Shown: in pieces, positions 34,945-42,337 of the stretch
Layout: each line of letters opens with the position of its first letter
Position numbering within the stretch: position 1 is the stretch's first letter
DNA from: CAZOOK01 sp964581385
GTDB lineage: Bacteria; Pseudomonadota; Gammaproteobacteria; Nevskiales; Nevskiaceae
Length of the DNA stretch: 64,000 nt
Assembly (NCBI GenBank): GCA_964581385.1
Contig: CAZOOK010000001.1
Location: 277,941 to 341,940 of the forward strand
Direction of reading: 5' to 3'
Made by a program: the position numbers and the translations under genes
The notes under the pieces: generated by a model
Told to the model about the DNA's origin: nothing
The model's database searches: none
The model's input: only the letters and a program-made list of their open reading frames with translations

Positions 34945-35594
34945 GCTCCGGCAACCATGTACGGCGCGCCGCATCGGTTCTGGCCCCTCTGTTCCTCGCC
35001 GGCTGCCTAGGCGGCGGCACATCTGAGCCACGGCAGCGTTATTACTCGATTGCGCCGACGGTTATTGAAACAACCGCGGCTGTTGCCGCGAGCGGGCCGC
35101 AAATCGCGCTCGACGCGGTCGATGCGAGGGGCATCTATGCGGAGCGGCCCCTCCTGTACCGGACAGCTGGAGAGTCCGCGCCGCTGGAGCAATACGCCTA
35201 CGCGAGCTGGGCCGAGCCGCCCGACGTGATGCTGGAGGACGCCTTGCTCGCAGATCTTGGACGCGCGTTCGGCGCAACCAATGTCCGCCGTGCGCCGGTG
35301 CGTGGCGCGCCGGATATACGCATTGGCGTTCGCGTGCAAGCACTGGAACAGATCATCGACGGTTCGCGGGCGCAGGCGCATTTTGCCGCCGTCTATACCG
35401 TCGCCGACGCGGCTGGCGAATCCTTGCTGGTTTATCGATATGACCGCCAGAGCGATGCGGTTGGGCTGTCACCGCTGGAATTCGTGAAAGCGCTCGACGG
35501 GCTTGCTGCCGAAGCCGACCGTGCTCTGATCGACAAGCTGCGCACGCTGCCGGGGACAAAAAAAAGGCTGGGCGGTGAAGCCCAGCCAAAATAG
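34941..35594 (+). CDS. ABC-type transport auxiliary lipoprotein (PqiC-like)
   Basis: The 217-residue outer-membrane lipoprotein has signal 'VLAPLFLAGC' with the lipobox cysteine at about residue 22. The mature part has the PF03886-type fold ('YYSIAPTVIETTAA', 'RPLLYRTAGESAPLEQYAYASWAEPPDVMLEDALL'). Such lipoproteins are partners of MCE transporters and probably dock the MlaD needle to the outer membrane. It is the last gene of the six-gene cluster. Its final codons overlap a minus-facing terminator hairpin. Confidence 0.88.
   Translation: MSSGNHVRRAASVLAPLFLAGCLGGGTSEPRQRYYSIAPTVIETTAAVAASGPQIALDAVDARGIYAERPLLYRTAGESAPLEQYAYASWAEPPDVMLEDALLADLGRAFGATNVRRAPVRGAPDIRIGVRVQALEQIIDGSRAQAHFAAVYTVADAAGESLLVYRYDRQSDAVGLSPLEFVKALDGLAAEADRALIDKLRTLPGTKKRLGGEAQPK
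35558..35587 (-). terminator. Intrinsic terminator facing the minus strand, overlapping the lipoprotein 3' end
   Basis: GGCTGGGC (35566-35573) pairs with GCCCAGCC (35580-35587). On the minus strand the hairpin is followed by eight Ts (35565-35558), a strong terminator for leftward transcription. In the plus direction only AAAATAG follows, so it is weak that way. Confidence 0.75.
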
Positions 35595-35812
35595 CTCAGT
35601 TAAGGAGGGACGCCGTAGCCCGGAAATTGCGGTGGTGGAAATCTCTTTCCGTCGCGTTTACCACGCTACTGCACGATCAGGATAGAAGCGCCCACCGAAG
35701 AAATGAGTCTTTTGCGGACGAAGGGTTGGATTCGGGCGAATGGATGGTTTCAGCGTGATTATTTCTGTTCGATGCGATCGCTGCCGAGTCGTTCCTGGAA
35801 TTTGCCGCAGCC

Positions 35813-35842
35813 AAAAAAGAAGGCCGGGCACGAAGCCCGGCC
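35813..35842 (-). terminator. Intrinsic terminator facing the minus strand
   Basis: GGCCGGGC (35822-35829), loop ACGAA, GCCCGGCC (35835-35842). On the minus strand it is followed by TTCTTTTTT (35821-35813). No gene that it obviously ends is present just upstream on that strand. Confidence 0.7.
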
Positions 35843-36080
35843 AAATCGCACCGCTCAGTTCAATGTGGGGGAGAGTGAGCGAGGTTGAGAGAAGACTACC
35901 CGCATGCCGCGCTCAAACCCGTCGCGACCGACGAATGGGTACGCGCCGCGACGCGAGCGGTTGCAGCGGTATTGCTGCTGGAGATGAGCGGTGTTGTATG
36001 GGGGAACGAGCGGTGTTTGCGCAAGAGCAATCCGCATGACGGCGGATTGTTTGGCTCTCAATTTTTGCCGCGCGGGCAGC

Positions 36081-36107
36081 AAAAAGGGGCCGCCTGCAGG
36101 CGGCCCC
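36081..36107 (-). terminator. Intrinsic terminator of the OmpA-like gene
   Basis: GGGGCCGCC (36086-36094) pairs with GGCGGCCCC (36099-36107) across TGCA. On the minus strand five Ts follow (36085-36081). It lies 51 bases past the stop of the OmpA-like gene and is oriented to end it. Confidence 0.8.
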
Positions 36108-36157
36108 TAATCTCCTTGCTGCTGCCGTGGCGGCGGACGCCGCCGTCGGCGTGCTTA

Positions 36158-37456
36158 TTACTGTGCGGGTGTGCTCTGCTGGAGCACCTTGACGTCCGGC
36201 GGCGGCGGATTGAGCACGATGAACTCGACACGCCGGTTCTGCGCACGTCCTTCTTCGGTGTCGTTACTGGCGATCGGCTTATCGAAGCCGAAGCCCTTGG
36301 ATGCCAGGGTGTCCGGGTTCACCCCGTTGCTGACCAGATACCTCCGCACTGACGCGGCGCGGCGTTCGGAGAGTTTCTGGTTATGCGTCTGGGTGCCGCG
36401 TGAGTCGGTGTGGCCGTCAATCTCGATGCGTAGTGTCGGCTGGCCGACGAGGCCGGCCGAGACTTCGTCCAGCTTGCGCTGCGCCGATTCGGTCAGTTCA
36501 TCGGAATTGGTCTTGAAATTGACCGACTGCAGGATCACGGTCTGTTGGATGATGCAGCCGTCCGCGTCGACCTTGAAGCCCTGCGGCGTGTTGGGGCACT
36601 TGTCCACATTGTCCGGGACGCCGTCGCCGTCGCTATCGACCGGCGCTACCGGTTCCGGCGGAGCGGGCGGCGGCTCCGGAGCGGGTGGCGGTACCGCAGC
36701 CTCGACAGGTTCCGGGGCGGCAGCGACTTCCAGAGGTTTGCCGAAGAAATACTCAAGATTGAGCAGCAGGCTCTGGGCTTCGTAGTGCGATTTCAATTGC
36801 AGCCCACCGACGGTGTCGAAGTGCATATCGTCGCTGCGCAGATAACGGTAGTCGAACGAAAACGCGAGACCCGGTACGAGGTCGAAAATCAGGCCGGTGC
36901 CGAACTGTAAGACTGGAGCCGTCTTATCTTGATCGATTGCGTTGGTCAGTTGATAAGTCGGGCCAAACGGAACGAGCTGGATGGATGCGTTCGGTACCGT
37001 CACTCCGTGCATGCCGATACGCGCCAGTCCCGCACCCCCGCCGATATACGGATGAACGGAGCTGAACAGGCCCTGTGATGACTTGACGTCGTACCACAGG
37101 TTGCCCAGGAGGGTGTAGGCGGTTTCATTACCCTGGATATCACTGGACGAGAACGGGCTGCCGTTCAGGTTCAACTGTGCCGAATCCAGCGTGTTGTGGT
37201 GGTAATCCAGTGCCACTTCCGGGCGCAGGCCGGAGGCGAAAGAATAGCCTCCCGTCAAACCGATGAGAAAGCCGTCCCCGAACTTGCCGTCGACGGTCAG
37301 TGCCGGTGATGCATCGAAATTCTGGGACGTCAGGAAATTGAGGCCGCCCTCGACGCCGACATAAAAGCCGTCATTGGCATGTGCGGCGACTGGCGCCAGT
37401 CCGGCCGCCGCGAGGCAGGCAAGCAATCTCAGCGGTTTGGGTTGCAACGACTTCAT
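36158..37456 (-). CDS. OmpA-family outer membrane protein
   Basis: The 432-residue protein has a signal peptide ('LLACLAAAGLAPVAAHA'). It carries an eight-stranded-type beta-barrel (about 28-240), a Pro/Ala-rich linker (about 245-275), a thrombospondin-type calcium repeat ('DSDGDGVPDNVDKCP') and a C-terminal OmpA/peptidoglycan-binding domain (about 310-425) with 'IEIDGHTDSRGTQTHNQKLSERRA'. It probably anchors the outer membrane to the peptidoglycan and may act as a porin. It ends with strong terminators. Its promoter lies in the 272-base gap to the MAPEG gene. Confidence 0.93.
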   Translation of the reverse strand: MKSLQPKPLRLLACLAAAGLAPVAAHANDGFYVGVEGGLNFLTSQNFDASPALTVDGKFGDGFLIGLTGGYSFASGLRPEVALDYHHNTLDSAQLNLNGSPFSSSDIQGNETAYTLLGNLWYDVKSSQGLFSSVHPYIGGGAGLARIGMHGVTVPNASIQLVPFGPTYQLTNAIDQDKTAPVLQFGTGLIFDLVPGLAFSFDYRYLRSDDMHFDTVGGLQLKSHYEAQSLLLNLEYFFGKPLEVAAAPEPVEAAVPPPAPEPPPAPPEPVAPVDSDGDGVPDNVDKCPNTPQGFKVDADGCIIQQTVILQSVNFKTNSDELTESAQRKLDEVSAGLVGQPTLRIEIDGHTDSRGTQTHNQKLSERRAASVRRYLVSNGVNPDTLASKGFGFDKPIASNDTEEGRAQNRRVEFIVLNPPPPDVKVLQQSTPAQ

Positions 37457-37728
37457 TATTTTCTCCCAGCGGTGCGGAAATGGAAGGACAAACGACCCGG
37501 GTACTTGGCCGGAGTCCGATCGCCGGCTTATTTCCCTATTTCAACTTCAGCGCCGGTCGATCCTTCAGTCCATAAGTATATCAATTGGAAGGTGAGCTCT
37601 TGCCAGCAGCTTCCACCGGCCAGGGAGCAGCCCGATTTGACTGCCGCGGACCGGCCGCAATCGTATCCCTCTCGCCATTACTGCGGACTCGTGACAAAGT
37701 TCACGTTCACGATCAAGGGAGATTTAAC

Positions 37729-38121
37729 ATGCCGCATATTTTGCCGGCGCTGGTTACGATTTTGTCATTGCTGCTGTTCTTTGTGTTTGGCGTGAACGTG
37801 GGTCGCGCTCGCGGGAAATATGGCGTGGAGGCTCCGGCGACGACGGGCAATCCGGCGTTCGAACGGGTGTTCCGTGTGCACTACAACACCATGGAAAGCC
37901 TGGTCATCTACTTGCCGGGGTTGTGGCTATTCGCTTTCTATGTTTCCGATCTCTGGGCGGCGGCGCTGGGCGTGGTGTGGATTGTCGGCCGTATTTTGTT
38001 CGCGGTCGGTTATTACGCCGATGCGAATAAGCGCGCTCCGGGCTTGGTGATTTCGATGCTGACCACCGTCGTCCTGCTGCTCGGCGCCCTCGTCGGTGTG
38101 GGATTGACCCTATTCAGGTAG
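37729..38121 (+). CDS. MAPEG-family membrane protein
   Basis: The product is 130 residues, all hydrophobic, with four membrane helices. The signature 'FERVFRVHYNTMESLVIYLPGLWLFA' (split) is typical of the MAPEG family, whose members conjugate glutathione or lipid substrates in membranes. I chose ATG 37729, with AAGGGAG 7 bases upstream; the open frame to 37585 includes non-hydrophobic sequence before it and is unlikely. A GST lies elsewhere in the window but not in the same unit. The function is not otherwise known. Confidence 0.88.
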   Translation: MPHILPALVTILSLLLFFVFGVNVGRARGKYGVEAPATTGNPAFERVFRVHYNTMESLVIYLPGLWLFAFYVSDLWAAALGVVWIVGRILFAVGYYADANKRAPGLVISMLTTVVLLLGALVGVGLTLFR

Positions 38122-38216
38122 TTTCGCAAGAGGCCGTTAAACGCGGATGGCCATGGAACGGATGCTGCACTGCGGCGAACCCCCTGAAGGGGATGATCGC
38201 GTGCTGGAATATCGGC

Positions 38217-38244
38217 TCAAGAAAGCCCGCCGACGGGCCGATAA
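38217..38244 (+). promoter_or_regulatory. Possible FliA-type promoter
   Basis: TCAAG (38217-38221) is followed after 15 bases by a perfect GCCGATAA (38237-38244). The Pseudomonas FliA consensus is of the TCAAG-N12/15-GCCGATA form. It lies 72 bases before the HD-GYP-like gene and faces it. The -35 is partial and the spacer is one base longer than the classical 14, so this is less sure than the site at 13051. Confidence 0.5.
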
Positions 38245-38316
38245 CACTGCCAAGTCTAAGTCTCAACGGGGCGCCCGCGCGCGACGCTGTGGCCGGGCAT
38301 ATCGGGGCGAAAAGAA

Positions 38317-39429
38317 ATGAGTCTGCTTCAGCCGCTCGCTGAACATCTGAAGATCAACAAGCCGTTGCCGTGGAACGTGCTCGACGCCAATGGCACGTTG
38401 CTATTGAGCAAGGGTTACGTGATCGACGACGAACGCCAGATCAAGGCACTGCTGGCTCGTGGGCTCTATGTTGACGAGGATGAGTTCAAGGAATACTTGC
38501 GCCATCAACCGGAAAAGAATCCCTTCGATCCGTTCTGGGAATGGGAAGAGATTTACCTGGAAGTCGGAACAATCCTGCGTGATCACGAGAAGATGACCGA
38601 TTTCCCCGCGCGTACCGCCAAGGTGTGCGCCCGCATCGACGAGATGATCGATCACGATGCCGATGTCGGCATCTTCGTCATGACCCAAATCGATGTTACG
38701 CGTTACCCGGTTGCGCATTCCCTGCAGACAGCATTTGTCTGCGCACTTCTTGCGCGGCGGTTGGAGCTGAGTGTTGAGGATCGCTCGCCGCTGATGAAGG
38801 CAGCGCTGACGATGAATATCGCGATGCTCGAATTGCAGAGCATGCTGTTCCAGCAGTCCGAGCCGCTGACGGCGGAGCAGCGTGCGCAGATCAATGAGCA
38901 TCCGTTGCGGGGACGCGAGCGTCTGGAAAAACTCGGTGTTCGCGACGAGAAGTGGCTCCGGGCCGTTGCCGAGCATCACGAGAAGCGTGATGGCAGCGGC
39001 TATCCGAACCGGATCACCGATGTATTGTTATTGGCCGAAATTCTTCACTACACCGATATTTACTGTGCGCTGGTCAGCCCGCGCGCGTACCGCAAGGGCT
39101 TGCTGCCGCAGCAAGCGGCGCGGAGTCTGTATTTGTCGTGCACCGATTCCAATAGCACCATCGGCGCATTGATTATCAAGGAGATCGGTCTCTATCCGCC
39201 GGGCTATTTCGTGAAGCTCGCCAATGGCGATCTCGCCGTTGTCGTACGTCGCGGACGACAAGCCAATACGCCGCATGTGTGCAGCCTCGTCACCGGTTCC
39301 GGACTGACCTGCCTGGAACCTCTGCGGCGCGACACCTCGCTGCCGGATTTCGCCATCGTATCGAGCGCTCCCGCCGAGGACATTCTCGTGCAGGTACGGC
39401 CGGCCAAGCTCTTCGGGTATCGCGTTTAG
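38317..39429 (+). CDS. HD-GYP-like signalling protein lacking the HD pair
   Basis: The 370-residue cytoplasmic protein has a C-terminal half like HD-GYP phosphodiesterases: 'AVAEHHEKRDGSGYP' (H220, H221, E222) and 'LLLAEILHYTDIYCALVSPRAY'. The usual HD dyad is not there; the matching stretch reads 'LTMNIAMLELQSM'. The N-terminal half ('LPWNVLDANGTLLLSKGYVI', about 1-110) resembles the partner domain found on such proteins. Loss of the HD metal ligands suggests it is a c-di-GMP binding protein rather than an active phosphodiesterase. A possible FliA promoter lies upstream. Confidence 0.8.
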   Translation: MSLLQPLAEHLKINKPLPWNVLDANGTLLLSKGYVIDDERQIKALLARGLYVDEDEFKEYLRHQPEKNPFDPFWEWEEIYLEVGTILRDHEKMTDFPARTAKVCARIDEMIDHDADVGIFVMTQIDVTRYPVAHSLQTAFVCALLARRLELSVEDRSPLMKAALTMNIAMLELQSMLFQQSEPLTAEQRAQINEHPLRGRERLEKLGVRDEKWLRAVAEHHEKRDGSGYPNRITDVLLLAEILHYTDIYCALVSPRAYRKGLLPQQAARSLYLSCTDSNSTIGALIIKEIGLYPPGYFVKLANGDLAVVVRRGRQANTPHVCSLVTGSGLTCLEPLRRDTSLPDFAIVSSAPAEDILVQVRPAKLFGYRV

Positions 39430-39525
39430 CGAATTTCTGACATCGGACGTACTGCCGCGGCGCGGATGCCAGCGTTAGACAATTTCGCGCCGTTCACTTC
39501 GCTCCATTCACATGGAGCGGCAGCG

Positions 39526-40758
39526 TCAAGAACGATTCCGTGTCGCTTCCTGTGGCTCGTTCATCGAAGCCACGCTGTTGAGGATCACGCGCACCAACAT
39601 CGTTTGCCGCGTCACACCGACCTTCGCGAAGATTGAGCGCAGATGCGCGCGCGCCGTATTGCGACGGATGTTCATCTGCTCGGAAGCTTCGTCGAGTGTT
39701 GCGCCATTGGCCAGCGCCAGTGCCAGTGCCGCTTCCGCTGGCGTCAGGTCGAACAATTGCATGATGGTCGCGTTTGACGGCTGCGCGCCGCGTTCCCAGT
39801 CGCGGATAAAGATCGCTACGGCGGGCCGGTGTTGTCCTTCCGACCACTCGCCAAGGGGAACGGAACGTATCAGCAGGCCCAGACGCGCCCGCCCGCTCTT
39901 GCGCGTCACTGCGATGGCCTCAGCGGCGATCGGCGGCGAACCGAACGGTATCGACAGGCAATGATTGATCACTCTCTGCAAGTCGCGATTTTCGGCGACG
40001 TTGTCGCAAACGATCTGCCCGTGCGCGACGCGCAGACCATCCTTGTCGCCGAAGATTTCATCGGCGGCCTGATTGGTTTTGATGATCGAGCCGCTTTCGT
40101 CAAGAATCGCGGTGCCGACGCGCAAGCCGTCGACCGCGGACACAAACAATTTCCGTTCCGACTCGATGGTCTCAAACCGTGAATGAATGTGCACCGCACG
40201 CTTGATGTGCGGCAGCAGCGCCTGGCAGTAGGCGCGATCGGCTTCTGAATACGGTTTGCCGCTTTCCAGTCTGCAGATCCGGAAACGGCATTCGATCCCG
40301 TTGCTGGTGCGCACGTCCGCGCCCAGTATGGGTCCGATACCGCGCGGTTTGACGAATTTCAGGTTGAATTCCGATTTCTGCCATTGCTCGCGGCCGAGAA
40401 ATTCTTCGATCGTCATGACGCGATCGGTCGGCAGATTGACGAATGGATCGAGCGCAAACTGTGCATGGCTCGTGTACGGCGAACTATGGGCTGCGAAGAC
40501 CGCGCCGAGTCTGGCGCCGATGATCAGCGCCGGCTGATTGACTGTCGCCGGACGCAGGATCAGCGCTGCCCAGTGCGCCTGCAGATCCCGCTGGATCAGC
40601 TTCAACGCCGTCGACCACAACGGCCGTTCAAACGGCCCTTCGTAAAGCGCCCCCAACAGCTCGTCGAACTGTGGCTGTACCAGACTGATTTGTGTTGTCT
40701 CAGGTTGTCCCGATGCGGCCTTGGGGCCGTCGTCCGAAACGTCCACGCCCGAGTTCAT
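39526..40758 (-). CDS. LuxR-type transcriptional regulator with a PAS-like domain
   Basis: The 410-residue regulator ends in a LuxR-type helix-turn-helix (about 345-405: 'LTPAEAALALALANGATLDEASEQM', 'RRNTARAHLRSIFAKVGV'). Before it is a PAS-like domain (about 215-330, 'GTAILDESGSIIKTNQAADEIF'). The N-terminus (about 30-200) is unclassified. There is no receiver domain, so it senses a ligand directly. It is divergent from a CoA-transferase/amidohydrolase operon, with a tandem repeat and a palindrome between, so it probably controls that operon. Confidence 0.88.
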   Translation of the reverse strand: MNSGVDVSDDGPKAASGQPETTQISLVQPQFDELLGALYEGPFERPLWSTALKLIQRDLQAHWAALILRPATVNQPALIIGARLGAVFAAHSSPYTSHAQFALDPFVNLPTDRVMTIEEFLGREQWQKSEFNLKFVKPRGIGPILGADVRTSNGIECRFRICRLESGKPYSEADRAYCQALLPHIKRAVHIHSRFETIESERKLFVSAVDGLRVGTAILDESGSIIKTNQAADEIFGDKDGLRVAHGQIVCDNVAENRDLQRVINHCLSIPFGSPPIAAEAIAVTRKSGRARLGLLIRSVPLGEWSEGQHRPAVAIFIRDWERGAQPSNATIMQLFDLTPAEAALALALANGATLDEASEQMNIRRNTARAHLRSIFAKVGVTRQTMLVRVILNSVASMNEPQEATRNRS

Positions 40759-40812
40759 ACGTTTCTCCGTTTTGCCCCTTGCCGTCCGCGTTTCGCCGGA
40801 CGAATCCCACGA

Positions 40813-40824
40813 CGATCATGATCG
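40813..40824. promoter_or_regulatory. Perfect 12-bp palindrome in the luxR/CoA-transferase intergenic region
   Basis: CGATCATGATCG reads the same on both strands. It lies 55 bases upstream of the LuxR-type start and 120 bases upstream of the CoA-transferase start, where an autoregulatory site would be expected. Confidence 0.45.
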
Positions 40825-40853
40825 TTTGGAAGACTTGAGATCGTCCATGTCAA

Positions 40854-40879
40854 TATAACCCTGTTTTATAACCCTGTTT
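40854..40879. repeat. Tandem 13-bp direct repeat, possible operator
   Basis: TATAACCCTGTTT occurs twice, head to tail, at 40854 and 40867 with no mismatch. It ends 65 bases before the CoA-transferase ATG, at or near its promoter. Direct repeats of this size suit an activator that binds as a tandem dimer. Confidence 0.6.
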
Positions 40880-40943
40880 GCCCAACCGAACGTATTTTTG
40901 CTGCGCCGCATGATTCAACTTCAAATAATCCGCGATCTTTCTC

Positions 40944-42323
40944 ATGTCGTCGACTCTTATTGCGGCCGCGGCGGATGACGGCCTCGTTGGCGCTTACGCC
41001 GCGTTGCTGCTGGCGTCGCTCGACATGCCCATAAGCTTACCGGCGTTTGGCCCGGATCCGCATCCGGCGCTGGTATGTGCAGAGAGTGGCCTGATGGCGC
41101 TGACCGGTGAAGCCGCGGGGCCGCCGCAGTTGTGTCCGGCACCGATCGCGAGCTGTGCGAACGGCGTGCTGCGTGCGTGGCGTGCGGCGTTTGGGCCAAG
41201 CCGTCTGGATACGCTGGACGGTGCGCAATTGCTGACTGAGCGTGCCGCCATAATGGGACTTCAGCGCCAGGGCGCAATCGCACCCGGCGGTGGCTGCCGC
41301 CTGCTGCAGGCGGCGGACGGGTGGATCGCGCTCAATCTGGTGCGCGACGAGGATCGTCTCGCCGTGCCGGCGTGGCTCGAGTGTGAAAGCAACGGCGAAT
41401 GGGATTCGATCGCGGCGATCCTGCCGCAGCGCCACTGTAAAGAGCTGGTGGAACGCGGATCCTTGCTCGGGCTCGCTGTCGCCGAAATGAAGCGTTCATC
41501 CACGCCGTCGGACGGCTGGTATCGGATTACGCATCGCGGGCGTGCCGAGCGCCGCGCCGCCGTCGTACGGCCGCCGCTGGTTGTGGATCTGTCGTCTTTG
41601 TGGGCCGGCCCGCTGTGCGGCCATTTGCTGCATCTGGCGGGTGCCAGGGTCATCAAGGTCGAGAGCCTGTCGCGCCCCGACGGCGCGCGGCGCGGCAACG
41701 AGGCTTTCTTCGATCTGCTCAATTGCGGTAAGGCGAGCGTCGCACTCGATCTCGGCGAACAGCGCGGCCGCGACACACTGCGCGAGTTACTGCGTCATGC
41801 AGATATCGTCATCGAGGCTTCACGTCCGCGCGCGCTGCGGCAGATGGGCATCGTCGCCGAAGAATTGATTGACGAGCGGCCGGGTCTGAGCTGGATCGCG
41901 ATCAGCGGTTATGGCCGTGACGGCGGTGTGGAAAACCGGGTTGCTTTCGGCGACGATGCGGGTGTCGCCGCCGGCTTGTCCGCGCTGATGCACGAGGTGA
42001 GCGGCCTGCCGTTATTTTGCGGCGACGCGATCGCCGATCCGCTGACCGGCCTGCATGCCGCACTGCTGGCATGGAGCGCCTGGCGCGATGGCGGCGGACG
42101 TCTGCTGTCGATCAGCCTCTGCGATGTCGTGGCGCACTGCATCGGCGATGCGCTGACGATGGTCCCTCCCACGCTCAAGCAGCGTCATGCGGAATGGACC
42201 ACTGTGCTGGCGACGAAAGGCGTCAGTGCGGCTGCACCACGCTCACGCGCGGTGACGGGAGCAGCACGTGCGCTGGGCGCCGATACGGACGCCGTGCTCA
42301 GCTTGCTCGGCATCCAGCGCTGA
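40944..42323 (+). CDS. CaiB/BaiF-family (class III) CoA-transferase-like protein
   Basis: The 459-residue protein is organised unusually. The stretch that normally opens a class III CoA-transferase ('PPLVVDLSSLWAGPLCGHLLHLAGARVIKVES', split) appears only at about residue 208, followed by 'SVALDLGEQRGRDTLREL' and 'SGYGRDGGVENRVAFGDDAGVAAG'. Residues 1-200 look like the middle and C-terminal parts of a second such domain ('HPALVCAESGLMALTGEA', 'LLQAADGWIALNL'). It transfers CoA between acids by family. It lies 15 bases before the amidohydrolase. The catalytic Asp is not certain. Confidence 0.82.
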   Translation: MSSTLIAAAADDGLVGAYAALLLASLDMPISLPAFGPDPHPALVCAESGLMALTGEAAGPPQLCPAPIASCANGVLRAWRAAFGPSRLDTLDGAQLLTERAAIMGLQRQGAIAPGGGCRLLQAADGWIALNLVRDEDRLAVPAWLECESNGEWDSIAAILPQRHCKELVERGSLLGLAVAEMKRSSTPSDGWYRITHRGRAERRAAVVRPPLVVDLSSLWAGPLCGHLLHLAGARVIKVESLSRPDGARRGNEAFFDLLNCGKASVALDLGEQRGRDTLRELLRHADIVIEASRPRALRQMGIVAEELIDERPGLSWIAISGYGRDGGVENRVAFGDDAGVAAGLSALMHEVSGLPLFCGDAIADPLTGLHAALLAWSAWRDGGGRLLSISLCDVVAHCIGDALTMVPPTLKQRHAEWTTVLATKGVSAAAPRSRAVTGAARALGADTDAVLSLLGIQR

Positions 42324-42337
42324 TCGGAGTTGCGCGC

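Larger units (their letters stand above)
35595..36157. other. Intergenic region between the Mla operon and the OmpA-like gene
   Basis: The 563 bases hold three hairpins with T-runs on the minus strand (35558, 35813 and 36081) and no gene I can support. Minus-strand frames between them (75 codons at 35855-36082; a short one ending AACTGA before 35590) end 10-13 bases before a terminator with similar 'AACTGAGC' context, which hints at short transcripts, but their translations look non-protein-like. A second structure with the same context suggests a duplicated 3' module. Confidence 0.4.

Noticed and set aside
35703..35888. 61-codon plus-strand frame between terminators
   Set aside because: It runs through the terminator hairpin at 35822 and has no binding site or recognisable domain.
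36158..37456. Ser/Gly-rich plus-strand frames opposite the OmpA-like gene
   Set aside because: Antisense of the Pro-rich linker and barrel; the minus-strand product has signal peptide, barrel and OmpA domain.
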